Below are positions 18,482 through 27,751 of a stretch of DNA of 64,000 nucleotides, piece by piece. A program made the translations under genes and the position numbers. How positions within the stretch are numbered: position 1 is the first letter of the stretch; each line of letters opens with the position of its first letter. The notes under the pieces were generated by a model. The model saw only the letters and a list, made by a program, of their open reading frames with translations. It did not search any database and was not told the DNA's origin. This stretch comes from Hyphomicrobiales bacterium (lineage in GTDB: Bacteria; Pseudomonadota; Alphaproteobacteria; Rhizobiales; Rhizobiaceae), in NCBI GenBank assembly GCA_021775455.1, contig JAJFHU010000051.1:18320-82319 (forward strand), in the 5' to 3' direction.

Positions 18482-18963
18482 GTGAACAAAACCAGGAATT
18501 GACCGAAGGTGCTGAAGCCTGGGCGGAAAAAGCCAGGCAATTGTTTGAGGAAGCACGTGAAGCTGCTGAAACTGCCGCACAGCTGGCTCGCGAAGCAAGA
18601 GATGCTGCGATCGGTGGAGATGCTGCTTCAACGGAAGCTGCAGGTGTTGCAATGAGCGCTGCAACGGGTGGTGCAATTGACCCGTTTGTTTTTCAGTTTG
18701 CTATTTTCGTGATGGCAATTTTTGTAGGGTACTACGTTGTTTGGTCGGTCACTCCGGCACTGCACACACCGCTAATGTCGGTCACAAATGCAATTTCTTC
18801 GGTAATTGTAGTTGGTGCATTGCTGGCAGTTGGTGTTCAGGCTGCCGGGTTTGCCGCGACGAGTTTTGGTTTTATTGCACTGGTACTGGCAGCGGTTAAT
18901 ATTTTTGGCGGTTTTCTTGTCACCAGTCGAATGCTCGCTATGTACAAGAAAAAGGAACGGTAA
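18478..18963 (+). CDS. pntAB: NAD(P) transhydrogenase subunit alpha part 2 (membrane)
   Basis: 161 aa. The N-terminal half is an Ala/Glu-rich helix (residues 10-60), longer than in minimal PntAB. Three to four membrane helices follow from [20 protein letters not shown] to the end, with [17 protein letters not shown] at the C-terminus. With PntB it forms the proton channel coupling proton entry to NADPH formation. Confidence 0.93.
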   Translation: MSEQNQELTEGAEAWAEKARQLFEEAREAAETAAQLAREARDAAIGGDAASTEAAGVAMSAATGGAIDPFVFQFAIFVMAIFVGYYVVWSVTPALHTPLMSVTNAISSVIVVGALLAVGVQAAGFAATSFGFIALVLAAVNIFGGFLVTSRMLAMYKKKER

Positions 18964-18969
18964 GTATCC

Positions 18970-20361
18970 ATGGAAAACATTGCCGCATTCCTTTATCTCG
19001 TTTCAGGCGTCCTGTTTATTCTGGCGCTTAGAGGTCTTTCACATCCTGTAACCTCAAGGCGTGGCAATACGCTTGGAATTGCAGGTATGGCAATTGCCAT
19101 ACTCACCACGCTCTTTCTGGTCGCACCCTCCTTTGGTGGTTGGTTGCTCATAATTCTCGGGTTGGGCATTGGTGGTGGTGTCGGCGCTTATATTGCCCGT
19201 CAAATTCCGATGACGGCCATGCCGCAACTGGTTGCAGCATTTCATTCGCTGGTTGGGTTGGCCGCTGTTATGGTTGCAGCTAGTGCACTTTATGCGCCAG
19301 ACGCGTTCGGAATTGTTAAAGATGGGAGCATTAAAACTGCATCGCTTGTCGAAATGACAATTGGTGTGGCGATTGGGGCAATTACATTTACCGGTTCTGT
19401 TATTGCATTTGCCAAACTTGATGGCCGCATGTCCGGTGCACCGATCATGCTTCCGGCTCGCCACGCAATCAACATGGTGCTGGCAGTTTTACTTGTCATA
19501 CTGGTCGTCATGTTTGTCAGGACAGAAAGCCCTTTCATCTTCTGGGTCATTACATTGCTTTCATTCCTGATTGGTGTGTTGTTGATCATCCCGATCGGTG
19601 GCGCAGACATGCCCGTAGTGGTATCCATGCTGAATTCCTATTCCGGCTGGGCAGCAGCGGGCATTGGTTTTACCCTTGGTAATCTTGCACTGATTATCAC
19701 CGGTGCGTTGGTGGGTTCATCTGGTGCAATCCTTTCATACATCATGTGTAAGGGGATGAACCGGTCATTCATTTCGGTCATACTTGGCGGATTTGGTGGT
19801 GAAGCTGTGGCGGTCAGCGACGATGGGATCGAGCGGACTGTAAAACAGGGTTCGGCTGATGATGCTGCATTCCTGATGAAGAATGCCTCCAAGGTTATCA
19901 TTGTGCCTGGTTACGGAATGGCGGTTGCGCAAGCACAGCACGCCCTTCGTGAGATGGCCGATGTGCTCAAGGCTGAGGGCGTTGAAGTAAAATACGCCAT
20001 CCATCCGGTCGCCGGCCGTATGCCGGGTCACATGAACGTACTGCTTGCCGAAGCAAATGTGCCTTATGACGAAGTTTTTGAGTTGGAAGATATCAACTCC
20101 GAGTTTGCGCAGGCTGACGTGGCTTATGTGATAGGTGCAAACGACGTAACCAATCCGGCAGCACGTGATGATTCCACATCTCCGATCTATGGAATGCCAA
20201 TTCTTGATGTGGACAAGGCAAAGACCTGCCTGTTCGTTAAGCGCTCACTTGGATCAGGATATGCCGGCATCGACAATACGCTTTTCTACAAGGAAGGCAC
20301 CATGATGCTGCTTGATGATGCCAAGAAAATGACTGACGATATAGTCAAGGCATTGGCATAA
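18970..20361 (+). CDS. pntB: NAD(P) transhydrogenase subunit beta
   Basis: 463 aa. About nine membrane helices to residue 260 (domain II), then the NADP(H)-binding domain III: VIIVPGYGMAVAQAQHALRE, YAIHPVAGRMPGHMNVLLAE and the VIGANDVTNPAA motif. Completes the inner-membrane transhydrogenase with pntAA and pntAB, 6 bp after pntAB. The main expected role is NADPH supply from NADH using the proton gradient. Confidence 0.96.
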   Translation: MENIAAFLYLVSGVLFILALRGLSHPVTSRRGNTLGIAGMAIAILTTLFLVAPSFGGWLLIILGLGIGGGVGAYIARQIPMTAMPQLVAAFHSLVGLAAVMVAASALYAPDAFGIVKDGSIKTASLVEMTIGVAIGAITFTGSVIAFAKLDGRMSGAPIMLPARHAINMVLAVLLVILVVMFVRTESPFIFWVITLLSFLIGVLLIIPIGGADMPVVVSMLNSYSGWAAAGIGFTLGNLALIITGALVGSSGAILSYIMCKGMNRSFISVILGGFGGEAVAVSDDGIERTVKQGSADDAAFLMKNASKVIIVPGYGMAVAQAQHALREMADVLKAEGVEVKYAIHPVAGRMPGHMNVLLAEANVPYDEVFELEDINSEFAQADVAYVIGANDVTNPAARDDSTSPIYGMPILDVDKAKTCLFVKRSLGSGYAGIDNTLFYKEGTMMLLDDAKKMTDDIVKALA

Positions 20362-20384
20362 GGTATTCTTGTCATGACCGGCCA

Positions 20385-21194
20385 ATGCTGTTTCTAAAGA
20401 AGATGCTCATTGTCCCAATCTATACACTTCTAATTGGGTACATTGGCTTGGTTGGCATCATGTATCTGCTCCAGGACAAGTTGCTGTTCCCGGCGCCGGG
20501 TCCGGTCCAGGTCGCCTTGCCTGAAGGTGTCGAAGCGGTTGAAATAGAGGCTAGTGATGGGGCTTTGCTAAGAGCGGTTTATATTCCTGCTGATCCCCAA
20601 GCCGCGCAGATTGTGTTCTTTCATGGAAATGCGTCCAGTGCGATTCATGAGTTAGATCGCGGAACATTGCTACGGAGTGCAGGTTTTGGCGTACTGATCG
20701 CAGAGTACCCGGGATACAATGGGAGTACCGGAAAACCTTCGGCAACCAGTTTGCTGCAGGCAGCACTAGACAGCCATGATTGGTTAATATCCAAATCCAA
20801 TGCTCCAATACACGTCTATGGACAATCGCTTGGGTCCGGATTGGCGATATACGTTGCCAGCAAGCGGGATGTGGCAAGCGTCATATTGGAAGCTCCCTAC
20901 AATTCATTGAAGGAAGTCGCAAAGGCCGCGTATCCCTATTTACCAGTTGAGATGCTGTTTAGGCATGAGATTAACTCAACCGAATTCGCCAAGAATGTAC
21001 GTGCGCCCGCCTTGCTGGTTCACGGAAGTGAAGATCAGATAATTCCGGTCGAGATTGGTAAAAAACTGTTTGAAGTGATGCCAGCTGATACGCAATGGCG
21101 ACAAATTGACGGTGCTGGCCACAATGACCTTGCGGCCCGCGGGTCATTGAACCTTGCAATCGATTTTTTTCAATCGATTTCGCCGCCTGAGTAG
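20385..21194 (+). CDS. alpha/beta hydrolase (BEM46/YqkD type), membrane-anchored
   Basis: 269 aa. One N-terminal hydrophobic helix (7-28), then an alpha/beta hydrolase fold: VFFHGNASSA oxyanion region, GQSLGSGLA nucleophile elbow with Ser, LVHGSEDQIIPV with the acid Asp and GAGHNDL with the His. All triad residues are present. Probably a serine hydrolase facing the periplasm; the substrate is unknown. It starts 23 bp after pntB and may be cotranscribed. Confidence 0.85.
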   Translation: MLFLKKMLIVPIYTLLIGYIGLVGIMYLLQDKLLFPAPGPVQVALPEGVEAVEIEASDGALLRAVYIPADPQAAQIVFFHGNASSAIHELDRGTLLRSAGFGVLIAEYPGYNGSTGKPSATSLLQAALDSHDWLISKSNAPIHVYGQSLGSGLAIYVASKRDVASVILEAPYNSLKEVAKAAYPYLPVEMLFRHEINSTEFAKNVRAPALLVHGSEDQIIPVEIGKKLFEVMPADTQWRQIDGAGHNDLAARGSLNLAIDFFQSISPPE

Positions 21195-21216
21195 AAAGAT
21201 TTAATTCTTTGAAAGT

Positions 21217-22059
21217 CTAGCCACCGCGAGTGCGATTCATGCCTTCCTTGGCTGGCGAGTATTTTGAGTCCAGATTAAAAGCCCGGGAGAATGCCTGGAA
21301 GGCCTTTTTTTTGCTTCCCCTGCGTTCGTATATCAATCCCTGGTTTGCCCAGGCTTCGGCATTCTTGTCATCAATCAGAAGAGCGCGGTTTACATCCGTT
21401 AGCGCATTTTCCAGATCACCCTTGACCAGATATGAAAAACCCCGTGCGTTGTAGGGTTCATCTGCTGTCGGCGAGAGAGAAATCGCATTGGTGAAATCTT
21501 CAATTGCCTGATCATGCTTGTTGTTTGACTGGAGGATCAGGCCGCGTGAATGGTAAGCGCGGGGATTGGTGGTACCCAACCTGATTGCCCGCTCGTAATC
21601 ACGAAGAGCCTGTGTAGGCTTGCCAGCGAAGCGATAAACATTACCGCGACCAATGTATGCAACGTCATACTGTGGATTGATTTTAAGCGCTTTTGAATAG
21701 TCAATAATTGCTTGCGCCGGATCACCGAGTGATCGATGTATCAAAGCGCGGTTTGCAAAAGCCTGATAGAAACGGGGATTGAGTTCGATTGCCCGGGTAA
21801 AATCAGCAAGAGCTTCCCGGTTTCTGCCCGCCCGTCCGAATGCAGTTCCGCGTACGTTGTACACCTCTGGTGAAGTCGGATTATTCTCTACTACCTTGTT
21901 TAGAGATTCCAGATTGGAATCTGAACCCTGCGCAGGGTCGATATCGACTGCCTGTTCCAGTGGTGTGCTTTGGCATGCAGTCAAAACCAATGCCGAGGTT
22001 ACCAGCAGGAATGCCATGGAGCATATTCGGGCAGGTGAATTCATGCTCCTGCCACCCAC
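21217..22059 (-). CDS. TPR-repeat lipoprotein
   Basis: 280 aa from a GTG at 22057-22059, or 275 from the ATG at 22044. The signal peptide ends in the lipobox VLTACQS. Six to seven TPR units follow from about residue 60 to 270 (REALADFTRAIELNPRFYQA, AIIDYSKALKINPQYDVAYI, ALRDYERAIRLGTTNPRAYH and others). Periplasmic, lipid-anchored scaffold of unknown partner, similar in layout to NlpI-type proteins. It follows rpsU on the same strand by about 95 bp. Confidence 0.88.
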   Translation of the reverse strand: MGGRSMNSPARICSMAFLLVTSALVLTACQSTPLEQAVDIDPAQGSDSNLESLNKVVENNPTSPEVYNVRGTAFGRAGRNREALADFTRAIELNPRFYQAFANRALIHRSLGDPAQAIIDYSKALKINPQYDVAYIGRGNVYRFAGKPTQALRDYERAIRLGTTNPRAYHSRGLILQSNNKHDQAIEDFTNAISLSPTADEPYNARGFSYLVKGDLENALTDVNRALLIDDKNAEAWANQGLIYERRGSKKKAFQAFSRAFNLDSKYSPAKEGMNRTRGG

Positions 22060-22153
22060 TCATAATTGAAATTTTGCATATAAATCCGCATCCCGGCTGG
22101 AAACCAATCGTCCAGCCTTGGATACATGATAAAACCGGGCAAAAAAAGGGCGT

Positions 22154-22378
22154 TTAGCGGCGACCCCTGCCGACGATCAAGCCTTCACGCTGTGCTTTTT
22201 TGCGAGCCAGCTTGCGAGCGCGGCGAATAGCTTCAGCTTTTTCGCGTGCGCGTTTTTCTGAAGGTTTTTCGTAGAAATTCCGTAATTTCATTTCACGGAA
22301 AACGCCTTCGCGCTGAAGTTTCTTTTTCAAGGCGCGCAAGGCCTGATCAACATTGTTATCGCGTACAAGTACTTGCAA
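22154..22378 (-). CDS. rpsU: 30S ribosomal protein S21
   Basis: 74 aa, basic. [20 protein letters not shown] and [20 protein letters not shown] are the S21 signature, with an Arg/Lys-rich C-terminal extension (GLIVGRGRR) as usual in alphaproteobacteria. Small-subunit protein at the mRNA exit region. Stand-alone with a 220-bp upstream gap that must hold its promoter. Confidence 0.97.
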   Translation of the reverse strand: MQVLVRDNNVDQALRALKKKLQREGVFREMKLRNFYEKPSEKRAREKAEAIRRARKLARKKAQREGLIVGRGRR

Positions 22379-22601
22379 GTTACTTATTCCGTTTCATTGT
22401 GTGCGAGATCAGTTCAATCCCGAGGGTATCTGGAGATATCCAGCATTGGCCAACATCTGGAAAAGCCGCTTACCCATGTTTTAGATTTGGCAAACCAAAA
22501 TTGCTCCGCAAATTGATCTTTGCCGATTGCTTGGGTGAATAACAAAGAAATGGCAACTTGTCCAGCCTGACACACAGCGGTTTACTAAAAATTTGGACTT
22601 T

Positions 22602-23684
22602 TCAGGCTTGTTTTGGAGAAAGGCGGGTGATGTGACCCATCTTTCTCCCTGGGCGTGTTTCACTCTTACCGTATAGATGGATTAGAACATTGGAATCCCC
22701 GAGAAATCCAGGGACCTTATCCATATCGTCACCGATCAGGTTTTCCATAATGCAATCGCTGTGACGTCCCGGGTGCGCCAGCCGTAAACCCGACACAGCG
22801 CGAATATGTTGCTCAAACTGGGATACAGCACAGGCAGCTTCGCTCCAGTGTCCTGAATTATGAACCCTTGGCGCAAACTCGTTGACTATCAGTTCACCGT
22901 TATCCATTACGAAGAATTCGATACCTGTAACGCCAACATAATCCAGTGCAGCAAGTACTTGTTCCGCTATATCAGTGGCTTTTGCAGCCGTCTTCGACGT
23001 TATGTTGGCAGGCACAGTCGAGGTTCGCAGAATTCCTTCCCGATGCACATTTTCAGCAGGTTCAAAGCACACGGTTTGGCCATCCGTTCCGCGTGCGGCG
23101 ATTACCGAAACTTCTCGCTCAAATCCCACCATTCCCTCCAGAATGCAAGGAACGGACTGAACGAGTTCACCAGCTGACTTGAGGCTGGTTTGATCCTCCG
23201 GGGCAAGGCGAATTTGACCCTTTCCATCGTATCCCAGCCGACGGATTTTTACGATTCCCTCGCCGCTCGTACTGGAAAGTGCATTTTTCAATGAACTTAC
23301 ATCGTTGATATCGAAGTAGGGTGCAGTTGCTATTCCAAGTTCGTTAAAGAAATTTTTTTCGATCAACCGGTCCTGGCTGATCTCGAGTGCCCTGAGACCG
23401 GGATATACAGGTAAAGTGGTTCCCAGTTCGCGAAAAGCGGTTACCGGAACATTTTCAAACTCATAGGTAATTACGTCGCTCAACTCAGCAAGTTTTTGCA
23501 GACCAACAATATCGTCATAAGGTGCTACGATCCGGTGTAATGCCTGTTGAAAGGCAGGGGCATTTTCCTGCGGGTCAAGGATCGCAGTGCGAAAACCCAG
23601 CCGCGAAGCTGCCATTGCCAACATACGCCCCAACTGGCCACCGCCAACTATGCCGATAGTTCCAAGAGGTTGGAGAGCCACCAA
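22602..23684 (-). CDS. purK: N5-carboxyaminoimidazole ribonucleotide synthase
   Basis: 360 aa, ATP-grasp enzyme. IGIVGGGQLGRMLAMAA opens the pre-ATP-grasp domain; GYDGKGQIRL is the ATP loop and APRVHNSGHWSEAACAVSQF the C-terminal signature. Converts AIR, bicarbonate and ATP to N5-CAIR in purine synthesis, feeding PurE. The first codon is TTG (23682-23684) with GTG directly after it; GAGGA in the purE 3' end serves either. Only one base separates it from the purE stop. Confidence 0.95.
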   Translation of the reverse strand: MVALQPLGTIGIVGGGQLGRMLAMAASRLGFRTAILDPQENAPAFQQALHRIVAPYDDIVGLQKLAELSDVITYEFENVPVTAFRELGTTLPVYPGLRALEISQDRLIEKNFFNELGIATAPYFDINDVSSLKNALSSTSGEGIVKIRRLGYDGKGQIRLAPEDQTSLKSAGELVQSVPCILEGMVGFEREVSVIAARGTDGQTVCFEPAENVHREGILRTSTVPANITSKTAAKATDIAEQVLAALDYVGVTGIEFFVMDNGELIVNEFAPRVHNSGHWSEAACAVSQFEQHIRAVSGLRLAHPGRHSDCIMENLIGDDMDKVPGFLGDSNVLIHLYGKSETRPGRKMGHITRLSPKQA

Positions 23685-23685
23685 G

Positions 23686-24180
23686 TCAATCCTCGTCCGG
23701 GGTAAGTTTGACTGAAGCAGTATGGTTGCCCCGCCAAGCGTCCAATCGTTTTGCGATACCCGCGTCTCCTAGCGCCAAAATAGCTGCGGCCAACAGTGCA
23801 GCATTCTTCGCACCTGCTGTCCCGATTGCCAGCGTTCCAACTGGAACACCCGTGGGCATCTGGACAATTGATAGCAGGCTGTCCTGACCAGAAAGCGCTT
23901 TGGATTGAACCGGTACACCAAGTACCGGCAATGGGGTAAGAGATGCCGTCATTCCCGGTAAATGAGCAGCACCGCCCGCACCGGCAATAATGACCTTGTA
24001 TCCGTTGTCTCGCGCATTTCTGGCAAACTCATACATTCTTTCCGGTGTTCGATGGGCTGACACAATCCGTGATTCGTGCGAAATCTGCAGTGCTTCGAGT
24101 ATTTCTGCAGCGTGTCGCATGGTTTCCCAGTCTGACTGGCTCCCCATGATGATTGCGACGTCACTGGTGGTCGTTGTCAT
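23686..24180 (-). CDS. purE: N5-carboxyaminoimidazole ribonucleotide mutase
   Basis: 164 aa, class I Pur[30 protein letters not shown] and [16 protein letters not shown] carry the conserved Ser, His and Gly-rich active-site loops. Interconverts N5-CAIR and 4-CAIR. First gene of purEK. An intrinsic terminator hairpin lies about 55 nt upstream of the start in the direction of transcription, so leader control is possible. Confidence 0.96.
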   Translation of the reverse strand: MTTTTSDVAIIMGSQSDWETMRHAAEILEALQISHESRIVSAHRTPERMYEFARNARDNGYKVIIAGAGGAAHLPGMTASLTPLPVLGVPVQSKALSGQDSLLSIVQMPTGVPVGTLAIGTAGAKNAALLAAAILALGDAGIAKRLDAWRGNHTASVKLTPDED

Positions 24181-24234
24181 TTATTTTCCCCGTATTCAAA
24201 CTGAGTCTGTTCACTCAACCGGTTCGACATTATT

Positions 24235-24254
24235 AAAAAAGGCCCAAAAGGGCC
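24235..24254 (-). terminator. intrinsic terminator in the purE leader (possible attenuator)
   Basis: Read leftward: GGCCC-TTTT-GGGCC followed by six T, a classical intrinsic terminator. It is preceded by a second hairpin with GATTG/CAATC arms (24255-24272). No minus-strand gene ends here; the next downstream gene is purE, 55 nt on. It therefore either attenuates purEK or ends a small minus-strand RNA starting between about 24280 and 24440. Confidence 0.65.
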
Positions 24255-24450
24255 GATTGTTGACTCCCAATCTAGCAGTTTTTGAGGTTCGGATAAATGC
24301 CTTAATCCATCGAATTTGTATGGATTTTTGTAATATCATGAGATTAGTTTGATCAATCCCGGTTTTTCACATGGTAAATTCGACAATTTTCAAAATTTGT
24401 GGTGATATCCTTGAGTGAACAGAGAAGATGAAAATTACGGAGGGTGAAGC

Positions 24451-24630
24451 ATGCCATTGGAATCTCATATTCATTCATTGGAAGAACGCCACAAGGAGCT
24501 GGAAGGCAAGTTGGAAGAGTTGCAGTTGAGCCCCGGTGTGAATGATTATGACATTGCCGATATCAAGCGGCAGAAGCTTTTGCTTAAAGACCGGATTGAA
24601 CAGTTAAAAACTGAACCGACCGCAAGCTGA
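24451..24630 (+). CDS. DUF465 / YdcH family protein
   Basis: 59 aa. Starts MPLESHIHSLEERHKELEGK, then LSPGVNDYDIADIKRQKLLL, the hallmark of the DUF465 family. An almost wholly helical, charged small protein; its function is unknown. The start is fixed by GGAGGG 7 nt before the ATG. It lies 22 bp before the ThiE-like gene and is probably the first gene of that operon. Confidence 0.92.
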   Translation: MPLESHIHSLEERHKELEGKLEELQLSPGVNDYDIADIKRQKLLLKDRIEQLKTEPTAS

Positions 24631-24652
24631 ACCAACACTGGATTAGTATATC

Positions 24653-25303
24653 ATGAATGTGCCTGCGCGCGCACGGCTAGTGCTTTTTGTATCTGCTGGC
24701 GACCGGGATCCAACAGTGGTCTTTGAAGCACTTGCCGGAGGAGATGTTGCCACCGTGATTCTTTATTCCGGAAGTAATGATCAGAATCAATTTTCAGATT
24801 ATTGTGAATCAATTGTTCCAAAAATTCAGACAGAAAATGTGGCCACCTTGGTGGTTGACGATACACAAACTTTTGGCCGCAGCCGGGCAGATGGACTAAT
24901 GGTCGAGAAAAAACGGTCTAAGTTGAAAGATATCATTGCCCGTTTTTCGCCACAGAATATTGTAGGTTGTGGCGGTATAAAAGATCGTCATACAGCGATG
25001 GTGATTGGTGAGCTAAATCCGGATTTTGTGTTTTTTGGCAAGATCGGGGGGGACATACGCCCGGAGCCACATCGAAAGAACCTTGCATTGGCAGACTGGT
25101 GGACTGACCTGTTTGAAATTCCGGCGATTTTACTAGGTGGTAATGAAGTTAGTAGTGTAACTGAGTGCGTAGCTAGCGGTGCTGAATTTGTTGCGCTGGA
25201 TGCTGCGATTTTTGAACATCCCGATGGAGCTGAAAAAGGTGTCGAAATTGCTAATCAGCTGCTTGAGGAGAGTTTCAGGGCAATTGAACAAACCGCTTCC
25301 TAG
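24653..25303 (+). CDS. ThiE/TenI-like thiamine phosphate synthase family protein
   Basis: 216 aa TIM-barrel protein. ARLVLFVSAGD opens the barrel, VATLVVDDTQTFGRSRADGL matches the ThiE region, IVGCGGIKDRHTAMVIGEL and DFVFFGKIGG give the phosphate-binding loops, and AILLGGNEVSSVTECVASGA the last strands. The family couples HMP-PP and HET-P, but several canonical ThiE residues look replaced and no other thi gene is nearby, so the activity is uncertain. It overlaps the next gene by 20 nt if that gene starts at its TTG. Confidence 0.78.
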   Translation: MNVPARARLVLFVSAGDRDPTVVFEALAGGDVATVILYSGSNDQNQFSDYCESIVPKIQTENVATLVVDDTQTFGRSRADGLMVEKKRSKLKDIIARFSPQNIVGCGGIKDRHTAMVIGELNPDFVFFGKIGGDIRPEPHRKNLALADWWTDLFEIPAILLGGNEVSSVTECVASGAEFVALDAAIFEHPDGAEKGVEIANQLLEESFRAIEQTAS

Positions 25304-26261
25304 ATTGTGGAGAACCGCAATATCGATCCTGATTGTCGGTTGTCTGGCCTCGGGTGCTCACGCAACTGATGAAGTAGTTACTCCTGAAACTCAAGAAACA
25401 ACAATAAGTGGAACCTCGGAAACAAAATCTGCTGATCTTGCCTATGGAGCTTATCAGAGGGGATTGTATTTGACGGCCTTTAATTTGGCTCTGCCAAGAG
25501 CAAAGGCAGGTGATTCGGCTGCGCAAACCCTGATTGCCGAGCTTTATGAGAATGGTTTGGGTGTCGCACGGGACACCAAAGAAGCAGCAGCCTGGTATGA
25601 AATCGCCGCGAAATCCGGAAATCGCGAAGCTCAATTCTCTTTTGCTGTCAAGCTACTCAAAGGTACCGACGTTTCTCTGGATCTCGACCGGGGCCACGAA
25701 ATGATGGCTTTGGCAGCCGAGGCAGACCATCCAGTTGCGATGTTCAATCGCGCGCAATACATAATTGATCAGCGGCCAACCAGTGCAAGTTATCGAAAGG
25801 CATTACCACTATTGGAAGGAGCAGCGGAGCAGGGTGTCGCTGATGCATTTTACAGCCTGTACCAAATTTATCGTGATGGGTTGGCGAATGGTATTCAGGA
25901 TCCGGAAAAGGCGCGATACTGGTTGGAGCGGGCGGCAAGAGCAGGCGTAGAAGGCGCGCAAGTTGAACTCGGAGTTGCCTTGGCTGGCGGAGTTGGTGGC
26001 CCCAAAGACCTGCAACAGGCGGCCAGCTGGTTCAAACTGGCGGCAAATGCAGGAAACGTCGTTGCCCAAAACCGCCTGGCGCATTTACTGTCGCAAAATA
26101 TTAGCTCGGATGAGATAATTGTTGAGGCAGCAATGTGGCATATACTGGCAAGGCGTGCCGGGAGAAGTGATCTCGTACTTGATCAATTTTTGCTAGCAAT
26201 CGATGACAAACTGCGAACAAAGGCTCTCTCGTTGGCCAATCAATGGCCAGCTATAAGATAA
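25284..26261 (+). CDS. SEL1-repeat periplasmic protein
   Basis: About 325 aa from a TTG at 25284, chosen because MNKPLPRLWRTAISILIVGC then forms a proper signal peptide; the frame is also open further upstream inside the ThiE-like gene. Five to six SEL1 units (36-residue alpha repeats) follow: AQTLIAELYENGLGVARDTK, AQFSFAVKLLKGTDVSLDLD, AFYSLYQIYRDGLANGIQDP, AQVELGVALAGGVGGPKDLQ. Role unknown; such repeats are adaptor scaffolds. The start is uncertain, the family call firm. Confidence 0.82.
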   Translation: MNKPLPRLWRTAISILIVGCLASGAHATDEVVTPETQETTISGTSETKSADLAYGAYQRGLYLTAFNLALPRAKAGDSAAQTLIAELYENGLGVARDTKEAAAWYEIAAKSGNREAQFSFAVKLLKGTDVSLDLDRGHEMMALAAEADHPVAMFNRAQYIIDQRPTSASYRKALPLLEGAAEQGVADAFYSLYQIYRDGLANGIQDPEKARYWLERAARAGVEGAQVELGVALAGGVGGPKDLQQAASWFKLAANAGNVVAQNRLAHLLSQNISSDEIIVEAAMWHILARRAGRSDLVLDQFLLAIDDKLRTKALSLANQWPAIR

Positions 26262-26295
26262 GGCAAGATTGAACTGACCATATGGGATATCGAAA

Positions 26296-27630
26296 TTGAG
26301 CAGAGTAACGTTCTTTCAAGAAATACTTTCAAACATATTTGATCAAAGTCGAAAGCTCACCTCGGAGCGCGATGACCGCAAGATTTGCGCGATCTGTGAC
26401 GCGCTCTTGTCTGAAAGTGGGGAGGTGTCCGGTACAAGGCTTGCAGCTGCGTTACTGGCAAAATACCAGTCTCTGAATGGCGAAAAGCGAATCGCTTTCT
26501 TTCATGATTTGGCAGAACGTTACGACCTTGATACCGGGATACTTGTAGAAGCAGCAAAAATTTATTCAAAAGATCGCTCCGCCGAAAAATTCAGCAATCT
26601 GTTGGAGGTCGCTGAACCCCAACGACTGGAATTGTTCCGCCGTATCAATCAGGTTCCAGGCGCAACCGAGAAACTTGTCTGTATGCGTGAAGATTTGATT
26701 GCAGCGCTTGCTGAAAATCCTGCTTTGGGCAGGGTGGATGAGGATTTCAGGCGAACATTCTCAGCGTGGTTTAATCGGGGTTTTCTGGTTTTGAAGCCAA
26801 TTGACTGGAAAACACCAGCGAACATTCTTGAAAAGATAATTGAGTATGAAGCTGTGCACGCGATCAATGACTGGGATGATTTGCGTCGTCGGCTGGAACC
26901 GGAAGACCGGCGTTGTTTCGCATTCTTTCACCCGGCAATGCCTGAGGAACCTCTGGTATTCGTGGAGGTTGCTCTAACGAGAAAAATAATGACTTCCATT
27001 GATGATGTTCTGGCTGAAACCCGGAATTCGATCTCACGGGATGATGTCAGAACCGCAGTATTTTATTCGATTTCGAATTGCCAAAAAGGCCTGAAAGGCG
27101 TGTCGTTTGGTAGTTTTCTTATCAAGCAGGTTGTTACGCAATTATCGCTTGAACTTCCAAGGTTGAAAAATTTCGTGACCCTTTCACCAGTCCCCGGGTT
27201 TGCCCGTTGGTTCAAAGCTGAACATGGCGAGGCAGTAACTGAAGAGCTGCAGGCCATCAATTCATTTTTGGAAACCGATGGTAAAATCTTGGATGAAGAA
27301 GCCCAGCAGGTAACAGATCTGAAAAAATCGATCAAAGCTTTTGCTGCTCAATATTTTCTGGAGGCCAAGCGTCTTGATGGTGCACCGATTGATCCGGTTG
27401 CCCGCTTTCATCTTGGAAATGGCGCGTCATTACATCAAATCAACTGGATGGCGGACCGTTCTTCCAAAGGGCGCGCACAATCAGGGGGATTGATGGTGAA
27501 TTATCTCTATGATCTGGATACGATTGAAGCCAATCATGAGGCCTTTGCCCATAACCTGGAAGTTATTGCAAAACGGGAAATCAAGTCTCTGATCAAAAAT
27601 CTTCCAGTACCCCAAAAACCTGCCGCCTGA
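26296..27630 (+). CDS. malonyl-CoA decarboxylase
   Basis: 444 aa. The C-terminal acetyltransferase-like domain has the diagnostic FYSISNCQKGLKGVSFGSFL (catalytic Ser), FVTLSPVPGF and HLGNGASLHQINWMADRS (catalytic His region). The N-terminal helical domain is present. Converts malonyl-CoA to acetyl-CoA and CO2. It starts with TTG (26296-26298), 8 nt after GGGAT; no in-frame ATG fits. No malonate uptake or malonyl-CoA synthetase gene is adjacent. Confidence 0.93.
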   Translation: MSRVTFFQEILSNIFDQSRKLTSERDDRKICAICDALLSESGEVSGTRLAAALLAKYQSLNGEKRIAFFHDLAERYDLDTGILVEAAKIYSKDRSAEKFSNLLEVAEPQRLELFRRINQVPGATEKLVCMREDLIAALAENPALGRVDEDFRRTFSAWFNRGFLVLKPIDWKTPANILEKIIEYEAVHAINDWDDLRRRLEPEDRRCFAFFHPAMPEEPLVFVEVALTRKIMTSIDDVLAETRNSISRDDVRTAVFYSISNCQKGLKGVSFGSFLIKQVVTQLSLELPRLKNFVTLSPVPGFARWFKAEHGEAVTEELQAINSFLETDGKILDEEAQQVTDLKKSIKAFAAQYFLEAKRLDGAPIDPVARFHLGNGASLHQINWMADRSSKGRAQSGGLMVNYLYDLDTIEANHEAFAHNLEVIAKREIKSLIKNLPVPQKPAA

Positions 27631-27751
27631 ATATCTGTGATGATGTAACCCTATCAGGGCTTGCACAATGTTGTCATTTGTGGTCAATCCGCCAACAGTT
27701 TCCGCTTACAATCAACTGGGGACCAACCTGCAACATGGTTTGGCATTTTTC

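Noticed and set aside
19054..19628. Long minus-strand frames of 112-136 codons opposite pntB
   Set aside because: They mirror the codon structure of a certain gene, have Asn/His/Arg-heavy composition and no ribosome site.
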